Below the pieces are notes generated by a model, which searched no databases, was not told the origin of the DNA, and was given only the letters and a program-made list of their open reading frames with translations. 64,000 bases of DNA, from assembly GCA_019347715.1 (NCBI GenBank), contig JAHWKU010000005.1:1-64000 (forward strand), written 5' to 3'. This document shows positions 16,658 through 24,641 of this stretch, in pieces. The DNA is from Actinomycetota bacterium (GTDB taxonomy: Bacteria > Actinomycetota > CADDZG01 > JAHWKV01). How positions within the stretch are numbered: the stretch's first letter is position 1; every line of letters begins with the position of its first letter. A program made the position numbers and the translations under genes.

Positions 16658-17865
16658 CGCTCCCCCGCCTTCTCTGTCTTGGTATCGCCCCGGGGTTCCT
16701 TTGGGAGACCAAGGACGCGCTCGGCGATGATGTTTCTCTGGATTTCAGAAGTTCCGGCGTAGATAGTCCCGGCCCTCGCAAAGAGATACTCCCTTACCCA
16801 CCTTTGGGAATCGATGTTTCCGGATTCATCGGTCGTGACGCGGCCCAAGGGACCGAGGATGTCCATCGCATCCTCCGTGAATGATTTGTGCCACTCGCTC
16901 CAAAAGATCTTGTTGATCGAGGCCTCGGGGCCGGGCGATCCACCGTGGACAAGGGCAGATATGGCCCTAAGTGTGGTGTAGCGATAGACCTCGATCTCCA
17001 CGAGCCACTTGCCAATCTTGTTGCGAGACAGAGGATCATCGAACGCGGTCCATCCGTTGCGTCGTACCTGCTGGGCATCGCCGATCAAATCGAGCACGGA
17101 GTTGCGAAGCCTTACCGATTGAGCCAGGCCCCCGGCCCCGCGCTCGAACCCGAGCGTCGTCATGGCTATCCGCCAGCCGTCGTTTTGCTCCCCAACCAGA
17201 TTCGCTTTGGGAACCCGCACGTCGCTGAAGAAGACTTCGGCAAACAGAGAATCACCCGTGATCTCCTTCAAAGGGCGAGCCTCTACCCCGGGCGAATGCA
17301 TATCGACCAGCAGATATGAGATCCCCTGGTGCTTGGGGGCCGAAGGATCGGTACGCACCAGCGCGAACATCCAGTCTGCGTACTTCCCGTAGGAAGTCCA
17401 GATCTTCTGTCCGTTCAATACGTACTCGTCTCCATCCAACTCCGCCCTGGTCTGGATGGCAGCCAGGTCGCTTCCGGCGTTCGGCTCGGAGAATCCCTGA
17501 CACCAAATTTCTTCTGCGGATAGGACCTTCTTCAGGTAGCGCTGCTTCTGCTCGTCGTTGCCGTGCGCCATTAGCGTTGGACCAAGAAGCCCGACCCCAA
17601 GGCTGTTCACGAGAAGTGGAGCGCGCGCCCTGGTGTATTCCTCGTTATAAATGACTGTCTGGAGCAGCGATGCCCCCCTGCCCCCGAATTCTTCAGGCCA
17701 GTGGATCGCAACCCAGCCATCCTCAGCTAGCTTTTTCTGCCACTGCCTTCTGGCCTCGAAGTTGGCGGTCTCGTCCTCGGGCAAATCCTTGGGTGCGTTC
17801 GCCTCCAGGTATTTGCGAACCTCTGCTCGGAACGCCTTGTCTTCTTCGGTCCAGCTGAGATCCAT
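16654..17865 (-). CDS. Acyl-CoA dehydrogenase, larger subunit type
   Basis: A 403-residue acyl-CoA dehydrogenase with CQGFSEPNAGSDLAAIQTRA (substrate and flavin loop), IWTSYGKYADWMFALVRTD and the C-terminal YAGTSEIQRNIIAERVLGLP, where FAD and CoA bind. It introduces a trans-2 double bond in acyl-CoA and passes electrons to ETF. It is the upstream member of the pair with 15620-16657. Downstream of an SDR of the 3-hydroxyacyl-CoA type, and near thiolase and MaoC genes, it fits a dispersed acyl-CoA degradation set. Length and motifs are normal; the start is an ATG at 17865. Confidence 0.9.
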   Translation of the reverse strand: MDLSWTEEDKAFRAEVRKYLEANAPKDLPEDETANFEARRQWQKKLAEDGWVAIHWPEEFGGRGASLLQTVIYNEEYTRARAPLLVNSLGVGLLGPTLMAHGNDEQKQRYLKKVLSAEEIWCQGFSEPNAGSDLAAIQTRAELDGDEYVLNGQKIWTSYGKYADWMFALVRTDPSAPKHQGISYLLVDMHSPGVEARPLKEITGDSLFAEVFFSDVRVPKANLVGEQNDGWRIAMTTLGFERGAGGLAQSVRLRNSVLDLIGDAQQVRRNGWTAFDDPLSRNKIGKWLVEIEVYRYTTLRAISALVHGGSPGPEASINKIFWSEWHKSFTEDAMDILGPLGRVTTDESGNIDSQRWVREYLFARAGTIYAGTSEIQRNIIAERVLGLPKEPRGDTKTEKAGER

Positions 17866-17932
17866 GTCTCGCTCCCCTTCCTACGCAGCAGAAGATGATT
17901 CTATTGCGTACTTTCTCCCGGCAACTCTTCGG

Positions 17933-18868
17933 TCAGCTTTGCCGAAGGGATGTCTCTCCCGCGGCAAGGCGTGCCGACATTGGGTCGGGCTCAATCTGCT
18001 TTCCGGGCACGAGCTCCTCGATGGCGTCAATCAGTTCAGCCGGTTCCCAGGTCTCGTCCTTTCGGATCACCTTTGAAGGAACCCATCCCTGAAGAAGTGA
18101 GATCGAGCCACCCTGGACTCCAAAGACCTGGCCCGTGATCCCCGCCGCGTCGTCCGTCGCGAGATAGGCCACGATGGGGGCAATGTTCTCCGGACCGAAC
18201 GGGTCGAATCCCTCATCTGGGGCTGCAATCTCTCCGAAAGCCTGTTGTGTCATGCGGGTACGCGCCGATGGGGAGATGGCGTTGACCGTCACTCCGTATC
18301 GCTTTAGCTCTTGGGCTGCGATCACCGTGAAGGAGGCGATCCCGGCCTTGGCCGCTCCATAGTTCGACTGACCTACATTCCCGTAGAGCCCCGATGGAGA
18401 GGAAGTGTTGATGATTCGTCCCCGGACATCCTCACCGGCCTTGGAAAGCTCTCGCCAGTAGGCTGCTGCGTGCTTCGCGCAATTGAAAGTTCCCTTGAGA
18501 TGGACCGCCATCACAGCGTCCCACTCCTCTTCGCTCATGTTAACGAGCATTCGGTCCCGAAGAATCCCTGCGTTGTTGACGACGATGTCGAGGCGGCCGA
18601 ACTTCTCGATCGCACTACGAATCATCTTCTCTGTGTCGGCAAATGAAGTGACGTTGGTGTAATCGGGTGCCGAGGTTCCACCGAGTTTCTCTATCTCTTC
18701 AACAACCTGTTCCGCAGGACTCTGATCCGAGCCCTCCCCTGAGGTCGATGCGCCCACGTCGTTCACGAGGATGGTGGCACCTTCGGAGGCCATCAGCAGG
18801 GCCTCCTCTCGGCCGATCCCGCGACCGGCCCCGGTCACGATCGCTACTTTTCCGTCGAGAAGACCCAT
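17933..18868 (-). CDS. SDR similar to the 3-hydroxyacyl-CoA dehydrogenase part of MFE-2
   Basis: A 311-residue classical SDR: TGAGRGIGREEA for NAD, NNAGILRDRM, Ser in INTSSPSGLYGNVGQ and YGAAK for Tyr and Lys. The NDVGAS stretch and NNAGILRDR are typical of peroxisomal multifunctional enzyme 2-like SDRs, which oxidise 3-hydroxyacyl-CoA. The ATG at 18868 has GGAGGT eight bases upstream. The C-terminal 60 residues extend beyond the core fold. Just upstream of the FadE pair, it likely works in the same acyl-CoA route. Exact substrate unknown. Confidence 0.85.
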   Translation of the reverse strand: MGLLDGKVAIVTGAGRGIGREEALLMASEGATILVNDVGASTSGEGSDQSPAEQVVEEIEKLGGTSAPDYTNVTSFADTEKMIRSAIEKFGRLDIVVNNAGILRDRMLVNMSEEEWDAVMAVHLKGTFNCAKHAAAYWRELSKAGEDVRGRIINTSSPSGLYGNVGQSNYGAAKAGIASFTVIAAQELKRYGVTVNAISPSARTRMTQQAFGEIAAPDEGFDPFGPENIAPIVAYLATDDAAGITGQVFGVQGGSISLLQGWVPSKVIRKDETWEPAELIDAIEELVPGKQIEPDPMSARLAAGETSLRQS

Positions 18869-18898
18869 GGGCTACCTCCAGTGTCGTGGGGCGCGAGC

Positions 18899-19513
18899 CT
18901 AGGAAAGTGAACGGTGTTTTGCCAAGAAGTCGTTTAGAGCCTGCCGAAGAAGCGCCGCTTCGGTTTCCCCCCGCTTGGAGGCAAGACTCGAGAGTTTGCC
19001 GAGCTGAGCTCTGGTGTAATAGTTCGACTTGAGGACCATTTTGTCCTCGACCCAGATTGCAGCCCGGGCGCGGCCCTCTCGCTTCGCGCGCTCCAGAGCC
19101 TCATCGGCTGCCTTCAACAGATCGCGTGGCTCCTCAACGTGGTGCGGATAGCTAGCGATCCCAAATGACATATTGATCGGGACCTTTCGTTTGCCTACCC
19201 GTAACCCGGTTTCCTGCAGCTTGCGACGAACTTCCTCTGCCTTCATGAGAGCCTCTTCGGGTCCAAGCGCCGGCAGCGCCCAAAAGTAAGCGTCTCCTGC
19301 CATCCTTTCGAAAAACGCTCCATCAGAAGATGCCTTCTCCAGAGTCTCTGTGGTGACTTTCAAAAGACGATCCCCGGTTTCGTAGCCATGACTGTCGTTG
19401 AGCTCTTTGAAGTGGTCGACGTCCGCCAGGACCAGGGACAGAGGTGGCTCGTCCGTGAGTGACTCGAGACGCCGGGTGAACTTATCGGCGGAGAAAGAAA
19501 ATGGTATCGGCAT
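18899..19513 (-). CDS. Degenerate GGDEF domain fused to a ribbon-helix-helix domain
   Basis: A 204-residue protein with two parts. Residues 20-150 have the GGDEF fold: LVLADVDHFKELND keeps the first metal Asp, but the signature is AGDAY (72-76) in place of GGDEF, so the catalytic acid is Ala and cyclase activity is unlikely. Residues 160-200 (LKSNYYTRAQLGKL, then ETEAALLRQALNDFL) look like a CopG/Arc-type ribbon-helix-helix DNA-binding unit. A nucleotide-sensing repressor is a natural reading. GGAGG stands six bases before the ATG, and a perfect palindrome lies 22 bases upstream, where an autoregulator would bind. GTP or c-di-GMP binding cannot be judged from sequence. Confidence 0.75.
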   Translation of the reverse strand: MPIPFSFSADKFTRRLESLTDEPPLSLVLADVDHFKELNDSHGYETGDRLLKVTTETLEKASSDGAFFERMAGDAYFWALPALGPEEALMKAEEVRRKLQETGLRVGKRKVPINMSFGIASYPHHVEEPRDLLKAADEALERAKREGRARAAIWVEDKMVLKSNYYTRAQLGKLSSLASKRGETEAALLRQALNDFLAKHRSLS

Positions 19514-19534
19514 ATGGCCTCCGGGGTGATCGTG

Positions 19535-19557
19535 TATATATACTACCAGTATATATA
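19535..19557. promoter_or_regulatory. Perfect 10+10 palindrome between the GGDEF-RHH gene and the exporter operon
   Basis: TATATATACT-ACC-AGTATATATA: two exact 10-base arms with a 3-base centre. It is 22 bases before the GGDEF-RHH ATG and 76 bases before the divergent ABC exporter start, the only very AT-rich island nearby. Ribbon-helix-helix repressors bind such symmetric sites, so it is a candidate operator for both directions. Confidence 0.6.
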
Positions 19558-19632
19558 TGTAAAGAGCAATACCCCTGAAGACGTAGAGCTCGCCCGCACA
19601 ATCGGCCTAGAGGCCTCATTTAGGATCAAACG

Positions 19633-21405
19633 ATGACCCGCGGCTCCCTCGGAAGGCTCCTGCGCTTCTATTTCAAAGCGCCGAAACCGATCGCGATTGC
19701 AGGCATCGGCGCGATGACCGCCGTGGGTATGCAGCTGATCTATCCCCTTCTGATCGGCCGCGTGGTCGACCAGGCTATCCGGGGCAGTCGCCCCGACCTT
19801 TTACTTCCCCTGGTTGGACTGATCCTGTTAACCGCCGTCATCAAGGGCATTGGGGTTGCAACCAGGAAGAGATTTGCGGGAATTGCCGCGATCGGTGCCG
19901 AGGCCAGGCTTCGCCATCAGCTCTATGAGCACCTTCAAGGACTAGACATCGCATATCACGAGGAGGTTCCGACGGGGCAATTGATGTCCCGAGCCTCGTC
20001 AGACCTGCAAGCCTGCCGGGACTTCCTCTCGATGATTCCTATCTCTTCTGGTATGAGCGTTCTGCTGGTATCGATCTCGGTCATTCTGTTCGGCAAGGAT
20101 CCGGCCCTGGCAGCCGTCACTCTCGCTGGGTTTCCCCTCATGGCCTACGCAGCTGCACGGCTGACTGCCAAGCTCCATCCAATCGTTTATCTCACTCAGC
20201 AGTACCTCGGCGAGCTAACGGAAACCGTGGAAGAAACGGTCGGTGGAATCCGGGTAGTGAAGGCCTTTGGCAGAGAGGAACTTCAAGTCGGAAAGCTGCA
20301 GGAAGACGCGGAGAACGTCAAGGAACAGGCCACGGCGCAAATCCGCATCCGTGCGATTCTGCTGCCCCTATTCGAACTCTTCCCGGCCCTCGGTCTCGCT
20401 CTGGTCCTGTGGTTCGGAGGGATCCGGGTGATCAACGGCGCGATCACTCCGGGAGACTTTGTGGCGTTCTTCGTCTACGTGACGCATCTGCAATGGCCCG
20501 TCAGGATGATCGGCTGGGTGGCGAGCGACTCACAAAAGGCATCAACATCGTCTGGCCGCATCTTCGAGGTGCTGGATAGACGCCCGGGCATCGAGGACCG
20601 ACCCAACTCCCGCCCGATCCGCATCGAACGTGGAGAGATCCGGTTCGAAGAAGTCAGCTATCGCTTCCCGACTGGAAGGAAGGTTGTGGATAGCTTCGAT
20701 CTCACCATTCCTTCCGGTGGATCGGTAGCATTCGTGGGGCCGACAGGCTGCGGGAAGACAACGCTGCTGAGGCTCGTCCTGCGCTTCCTCGAGCCTACCG
20801 AGGGGCGAATGTTGATCGACCACGAGGACATCGGGACGGTCACTCTCGAGTCTCTTCGGAATCAGATCGGAACCGTATTCGAAGAGAGCTTTCTCTTCTC
20901 GGACAGCATCCGCGGCAACATCGCCTTCGGACGGCCGGACGCGGCGGAAGACGAGATCGTGACCGCTGCGGTGCTAGCGCAGGCTCACGGCTTCATAAGC
21001 GACCTGCGCGACGGATACGAAACAACCGTTGGCGAGCAGGGCTACACGCTGTCCGGAGGCCAGAGGCAGCGGATCGCTATCGCCAGAGCGATTCTCATGG
21101 ACCCGAGTATCCTGCTTCTCGACGATGCAACATCGGCCGTCGATCCCAGCGTCGAGGCGGAGATCCGCCGGGGTCTCTCGGAGGCGATGAAGGGACGCAC
21201 AACATTAATCGTCGCCAGGCGCCCTGGGAGCGCGGCGCTGGCCGATCAGGTCATCTATATGGAGGACGGAAGGATCGTGGACTCAGGAACGCACGACGAG
21301 CTCTGGGACCGTCTCCCCTCTTATAGAGAGACGTTGGTCGGTCTCACCGAGGTTCCAGCTGGTGCGCTTGACAATCTCGGCGCAGTGAGGAGGCCCAGTC
21401 TCTAA
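19633..21405 (+). CDS. ABC exporter half-transporter, degenerate-site subunit
   Basis: A 590-residue fusion of a six-helix ABC exporter membrane domain and an ATPase domain. Walker A GPTGCGKTT and signature LSGGQRQR are intact. Catalytic positions are altered: the Q-loop Gln is Glu (GTVFEESFLF), the Walker B acid pair is DD rather than DE (LLLDDATSAVD), and the H-loop His is Arg (VARRPGS). These losses pair exactly with the changed signature of the next gene, as in heterodimeric exporters with one dead and one live ATP site. The stop overlaps the next ATG (TAATG). Substrate unknown; family members export drugs, lipids or peptides. First gene of the 19633-29673 run. Confidence 0.9.
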   Translation: MTRGSLGRLLRFYFKAPKPIAIAGIGAMTAVGMQLIYPLLIGRVVDQAIRGSRPDLLLPLVGLILLTAVIKGIGVATRKRFAGIAAIGAEARLRHQLYEHLQGLDIAYHEEVPTGQLMSRASSDLQACRDFLSMIPISSGMSVLLVSISVILFGKDPALAAVTLAGFPLMAYAAARLTAKLHPIVYLTQQYLGELTETVEETVGGIRVVKAFGREELQVGKLQEDAENVKEQATAQIRIRAILLPLFELFPALGLALVLWFGGIRVINGAITPGDFVAFFVYVTHLQWPVRMIGWVASDSQKASTSSGRIFEVLDRRPGIEDRPNSRPIRIERGEIRFEEVSYRFPTGRKVVDSFDLTIPSGGSVAFVGPTGCGKTTLLRLVLRFLEPTEGRMLIDHEDIGTVTLESLRNQIGTVFEESFLFSDSIRGNIAFGRPDAAEDEIVTAAVLAQAHGFISDLRDGYETTVGEQGYTLSGGQRQRIAIARAILMDPSILLLDDATSAVDPSVEAEIRRGLSEAMKGRTTLIVARRPGSAALADQVIYMEDGRIVDSGTHDELWDRLPSYRETLVGLTEVPAGALDNLGAVRRPSL

Positions 21406-23246
21406 TGGCAAGAAGGAGCACGAGCGTAGCCATGATGGGCCTCGGGGTCGTCGCAGAGGAAAAAGCACCGCGCCTTGGCATGAGAGAGATGCGTCTGCTG
21501 ATCCCGTACCTTCGGCCTTACCTCAAGGGGGCGATCGCATCCGGCATCCTGCTGATCGTCGCTACCCTCATGAAGCTCGTTGGCCCCGTATTCCTTCGCT
21601 TTGCAATCGACCAGGGCATCGGCACCGAAAACACGCCCGGCGACATATCGCGCCTCAATCTCTTTGGGGGGCTGTTCATTGTCGCTGCCCTGATCGGTTT
21701 TGTGACGCTGCGGTGGTCGACCTCGCTTATGGGCCGCGTCGGTGAAACCGCACTAAGGGATCTGCGCATCTCTTCCTTCAAACACCTGGCCGGCTTGTCG
21801 TTGGGCTTCTTCGAAAGAGAACGTTCCGGACGGCTGATCGCACGCATCACCAGCGACATCGAGGCAGTGGAACGGCTGGTCACAGAAAGCCTCGTGCGAA
21901 TTGGCACCGAAGTCCTCTTCATGGTTGGGGCGGCAATCGTCCTCTTCTTCCTCGATTACCGTCTGGCTCTTGCAGCGATGACCGTCCTGCCGCTGATGGT
22001 GATCGCGACGTTCTTCTTCAGACGCGCTTCGGAGCGAACTTACTCTGCCGTGAGGGAGCGAGTTGCCTCGGTTCTGTCCTTTATTCAGGAAACCCTGGCA
22101 GGGGTTCACGTCGTGCAGGCATTTGCTACTCAAAGAGCCCGCTCCATGCGCTTTAGGGAAGTGAATGAAGACTGGGCGGAGGCGAACGTCGATGCCTTCA
22201 AACTGGAGGCGTATTACTTCCCGGTGATGGAGTTCCTATCGATCCTTGGGACCGGGATCGTTTTGGTTTACGGGGGCTCGCTTGTGCTCGAAGGAGACCC
22301 GACCATGACGTTCGGCGTGCTTGCCGCCTTCATCGTCTTCCTTTCCCAATTCTTCGACCCCATCCACCATCTGTCAGAGCTTTACGCCAGGTTCCAGGCA
22401 GCGCTGGCCGGCTTGGCCCGAGTTGCCCAGCTCCTCGAAAGCAAGCCCGACATAGTTGACCGGCCCGGTGCCAGCGCCATCACGCAAACGGCCGGAGGCT
22501 TGACTCTCAACAAAGTTTCTTTCTCCTATCGGCCGGGGGGTGCCCTGGCTCTTGAAAACGTTTCTCTGGAGATAGCTCCGGGAGAAGTTGTCGCACTTGT
22601 CGGTCCAACCGGAGCAGGTAAATCCACGATCGTGAAGCTCCTGGCACGTTTTTACGATCCCTCCAAAGGCGAGATTCTTCTCGACGGCACCGATCTGCGC
22701 GATATAAGAATCGCGTCACTGAGGGATCGGATGGCCCTGATCCCCCAGGAGGGGGTTTTATTTGCAGGAACGGTGCGTGACAACATCCGCTTCGGCAACC
22801 CCAATGCAACCGATGAGGAGATCGAGGAGGTCTGCCGGCGAATCCTCATCGATGACTTCATCAAGTCTCTTCCCGAGGGTTATGAGACGGCGGTTCGTGA
22901 AAGAGGATCGCGGCTGGCTGCCGGCGAAAAACAGCTGATCGCACTGGCTCGGGCTCTGATCGCCAAACCAGACATCATCTTGCTCGACGAAGCAACTTCC
23001 TCTCTCGACTCGGCGACCGAAGCCAGAGTCGAAGGAGCGTTTCGGCACGCCCTGCAGGGCTGCACATCAGTCATCATTGCCCACCGTCTCTCTACGGTCT
23101 TTCACGCCGATCGCACATGCGTGGTGGATGATGGGCGCATCACCGAGATGGGGACGCACGACAACCTGGTTGCCCGTGGAGGAAAGTACGCCGCCCTCTA
23201 CAGCTCATGGCTGGCAGGGGGGCTCCCCGAAACCTCCAGCGCCTGA
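21405..23246 (+). CDS. ABC exporter half-transporter, catalytic-site subunit
   Basis: A 613-residue ABC exporter subunit. It has six membrane helices in the first 340 residues, then Walker A GPTGAGKST (about 400), Q-loop LIPQEGVLF, Walker B with catalytic Glu (LLDEATSSLD) and H-loop IIAHRLST. Its signature is changed from LSGGQ to LAAGE (about 503). Together with the previous subunit this leaves one full ATP site, made by this Walker A/B and the partner's LSGGQ. That complementarity is strong evidence for a heterodimer. It is followed after 12 bases by the LarA-like gene. Confidence 0.92.
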   Translation: MARRSTSVAMMGLGVVAEEKAPRLGMREMRLLIPYLRPYLKGAIASGILLIVATLMKLVGPVFLRFAIDQGIGTENTPGDISRLNLFGGLFIVAALIGFVTLRWSTSLMGRVGETALRDLRISSFKHLAGLSLGFFERERSGRLIARITSDIEAVERLVTESLVRIGTEVLFMVGAAIVLFFLDYRLALAAMTVLPLMVIATFFFRRASERTYSAVRERVASVLSFIQETLAGVHVVQAFATQRARSMRFREVNEDWAEANVDAFKLEAYYFPVMEFLSILGTGIVLVYGGSLVLEGDPTMTFGVLAAFIVFLSQFFDPIHHLSELYARFQAALAGLARVAQLLESKPDIVDRPGASAITQTAGGLTLNKVSFSYRPGGALALENVSLEIAPGEVVALVGPTGAGKSTIVKLLARFYDPSKGEILLDGTDLRDIRIASLRDRMALIPQEGVLFAGTVRDNIRFGNPNATDEEIEEVCRRILIDDFIKSLPEGYETAVRERGSRLAAGEKQLIALARALIAKPDIILLDEATSSLDSATEARVEGAFRHALQGCTSVIIAHRLSTVFHADRTCVVDDGRITEMGTHDNLVARGGKYAALYSSWLAGGLPETSSA

Positions 23247-23258
23247 TAAAAAGGGCGC

Positions 23259-24641
23259 GTGATCGAGGAGATCGTTTTCGGGGACCGCTGGGTAAGGGCG
23301 GAGCTTCCCGACGATATGGTTGTCGTTCCGCCCGGGGTCTCCATCCCCCTCGATCCTGTAGAAGATATTGGGGCCGCTGTGCGAGCGGCTTTAGATCAGC
23401 CGCTCGACTTACCTCCTTTAAGGGAGGTAGCAAAGAGCAGGAGTCGCATCCTGATCGCTTTCGATGACCCAACCGTCCCCTGCTACGCCCCCGTCTGGGC
23501 GGAGGCGCTTAGGGAAATACTGAAGGATCTGAGCGCTGCTGGGGTTCGAGAAGATAACGTCTGGTTGCTCTGCGCCAACGCTTTGCACCGACAGTTCACC
23601 TTCGACGAGCTTCGCCGCTTGATCGGCGAGGAAATCGCCGACAGGTTCCAGGACCGGCTCACATGCCACGACGCCGAGGATTCCGACGGCATGGTCTCAA
23701 TGGGACAGACTGCCGGCGGCTTCCACGTGGATCTGAATAGAAGAGTCGAAGATTCTGATCTCGTCATCTATCTGAACTGCTCTACCACCCGCGGGTTCAG
23801 CGGCGGCTGGAAGTCGATCTGTGTTGGATTGTCGTCGTACCGGTCTATCGCCCACCATCACGATCCCGAGACCATGAGCATGTCTCTGTCTAGAAATCTC
23901 ATGCACGAGATCCTGGACGAGATGGGTGAGCTGGTCATAGCTACCCTCGGCGAGGATCGTTTCTTCAAGATCGAGACCGTTCTATCGAACCCACTACAGG
24001 TGGCGAAGGTATTCACAGGAACGGTGGGGGCCACGCGCCGTGCAGCCCTGGAGGTCAATCGCGCTCATATGACCAATCGGCGCGAGATGATCGAGGAGAA
24101 GACCGACATTGTCCTCTACGGCGTTCCCGACTGGAGCCCATACGCGGCTTACAGTTACACCAACCCCATCCTGACCATGATCTCAACAGGACTGGGATAT
24201 CTCGGAGGGATGATCGAAGCATTGGGGAAGCCAGGATGCACCGCTATCCTCGCCACCCCTTGCCCAGATCGCTGGGACGAGGAGCGACACCCCTCCTACC
24301 GTGAAGTCTGGGAGCGAGTCCTCCCGGAAACCAAAGACCCTTTCGAGGCCAAGCAACGTTTCGAAGAAGAGTTCGCAACTCGGAGCGAGTACGTGGACAA
24401 ATATCGCAACGGTTTCGGATTCCACGGCTCCCACGGGATCATGGCGCTCTATCCCCTGAAGCGGTTACGGCACTCCTCGCGGGTGATCGTTGCGGGGGCA
24501 GAGGACCCGCACATCGTCCAGCATGCCGGCTTCACTCATTGCAGCACGGTTGAAGACGCGATTTCAGAAGCCAAGTCCGAACAAGGAAACGGTGCGACCA
24601 CGGCATTCGTCCGCTATCCCCCGGCAATGAGCCGCCAGTGA
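23259..24641 (+). CDS. LarA-like (lactate racemase superfamily) protein
   Basis: A 460-residue protein resembling nickel-pincer LarA racemases/epimerases. Recognisable parts: ALHRQF (His110, equivalent of the GtHR His), RGFSGGWKS (Lys185, the pincer-anchoring Lys) and AHHHDP (His199-201). Differences: the usual DxTRP block is DPTVP, losing the Arg, and the His usually four residues before the GFSGG Gly appears to be Ser. These alignments are by eye. LarA acts on 2-hydroxyacids and needs LarB, LarC and LarE for its cofactor; none is in the window. GTG start at 23259; the end overlaps the next gene by four bases (GTGA). Its substrate may be tied to the glutamyl/5-oxoproline enzymes that follow. 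Confidence 0.75.
   Translation: MIEEIVFGDRWVRAELPDDMVVVPPGVSIPLDPVEDIGAAVRAALDQPLDLPPLREVAKSRSRILIAFDDPTVPCYAPVWAEALREILKDLSAAGVREDNVWLLCANALHRQFTFDELRRLIGEEIADRFQDRLTCHDAEDSDGMVSMGQTAGGFHVDLNRRVEDSDLVIYLNCSTTRGFSGGWKSICVGLSSYRSIAHHHDPETMSMSLSRNLMHEILDEMGELVIATLGEDRFFKIETVLSNPLQVAKVFTGTVGATRRAALEVNRAHMTNRREMIEEKTDIVLYGVPDWSPYAAYSYTNPILTMISTGLGYLGGMIEALGKPGCTAILATPCPDRWDEERHPSYREVWERVLPETKDPFEAKQRFEEEFATRSEYVDKYRNGFGFHGSHGIMALYPLKRLRHSSRVIVAGAEDPHIVQHAGFTHCSTVEDAISEAKSEQGNGATTAFVRYPPAMSRQ

Noticed and set aside
23410-23429. Perfect 7+7 hairpin (TACCTCC...GGAGGTA) inside the LarA-like gene
   Set aside because: It lies within well-conserved coding sequence some 150 bases after the start; probably incidental, although it contains a ribosome-site-like GGAGG.
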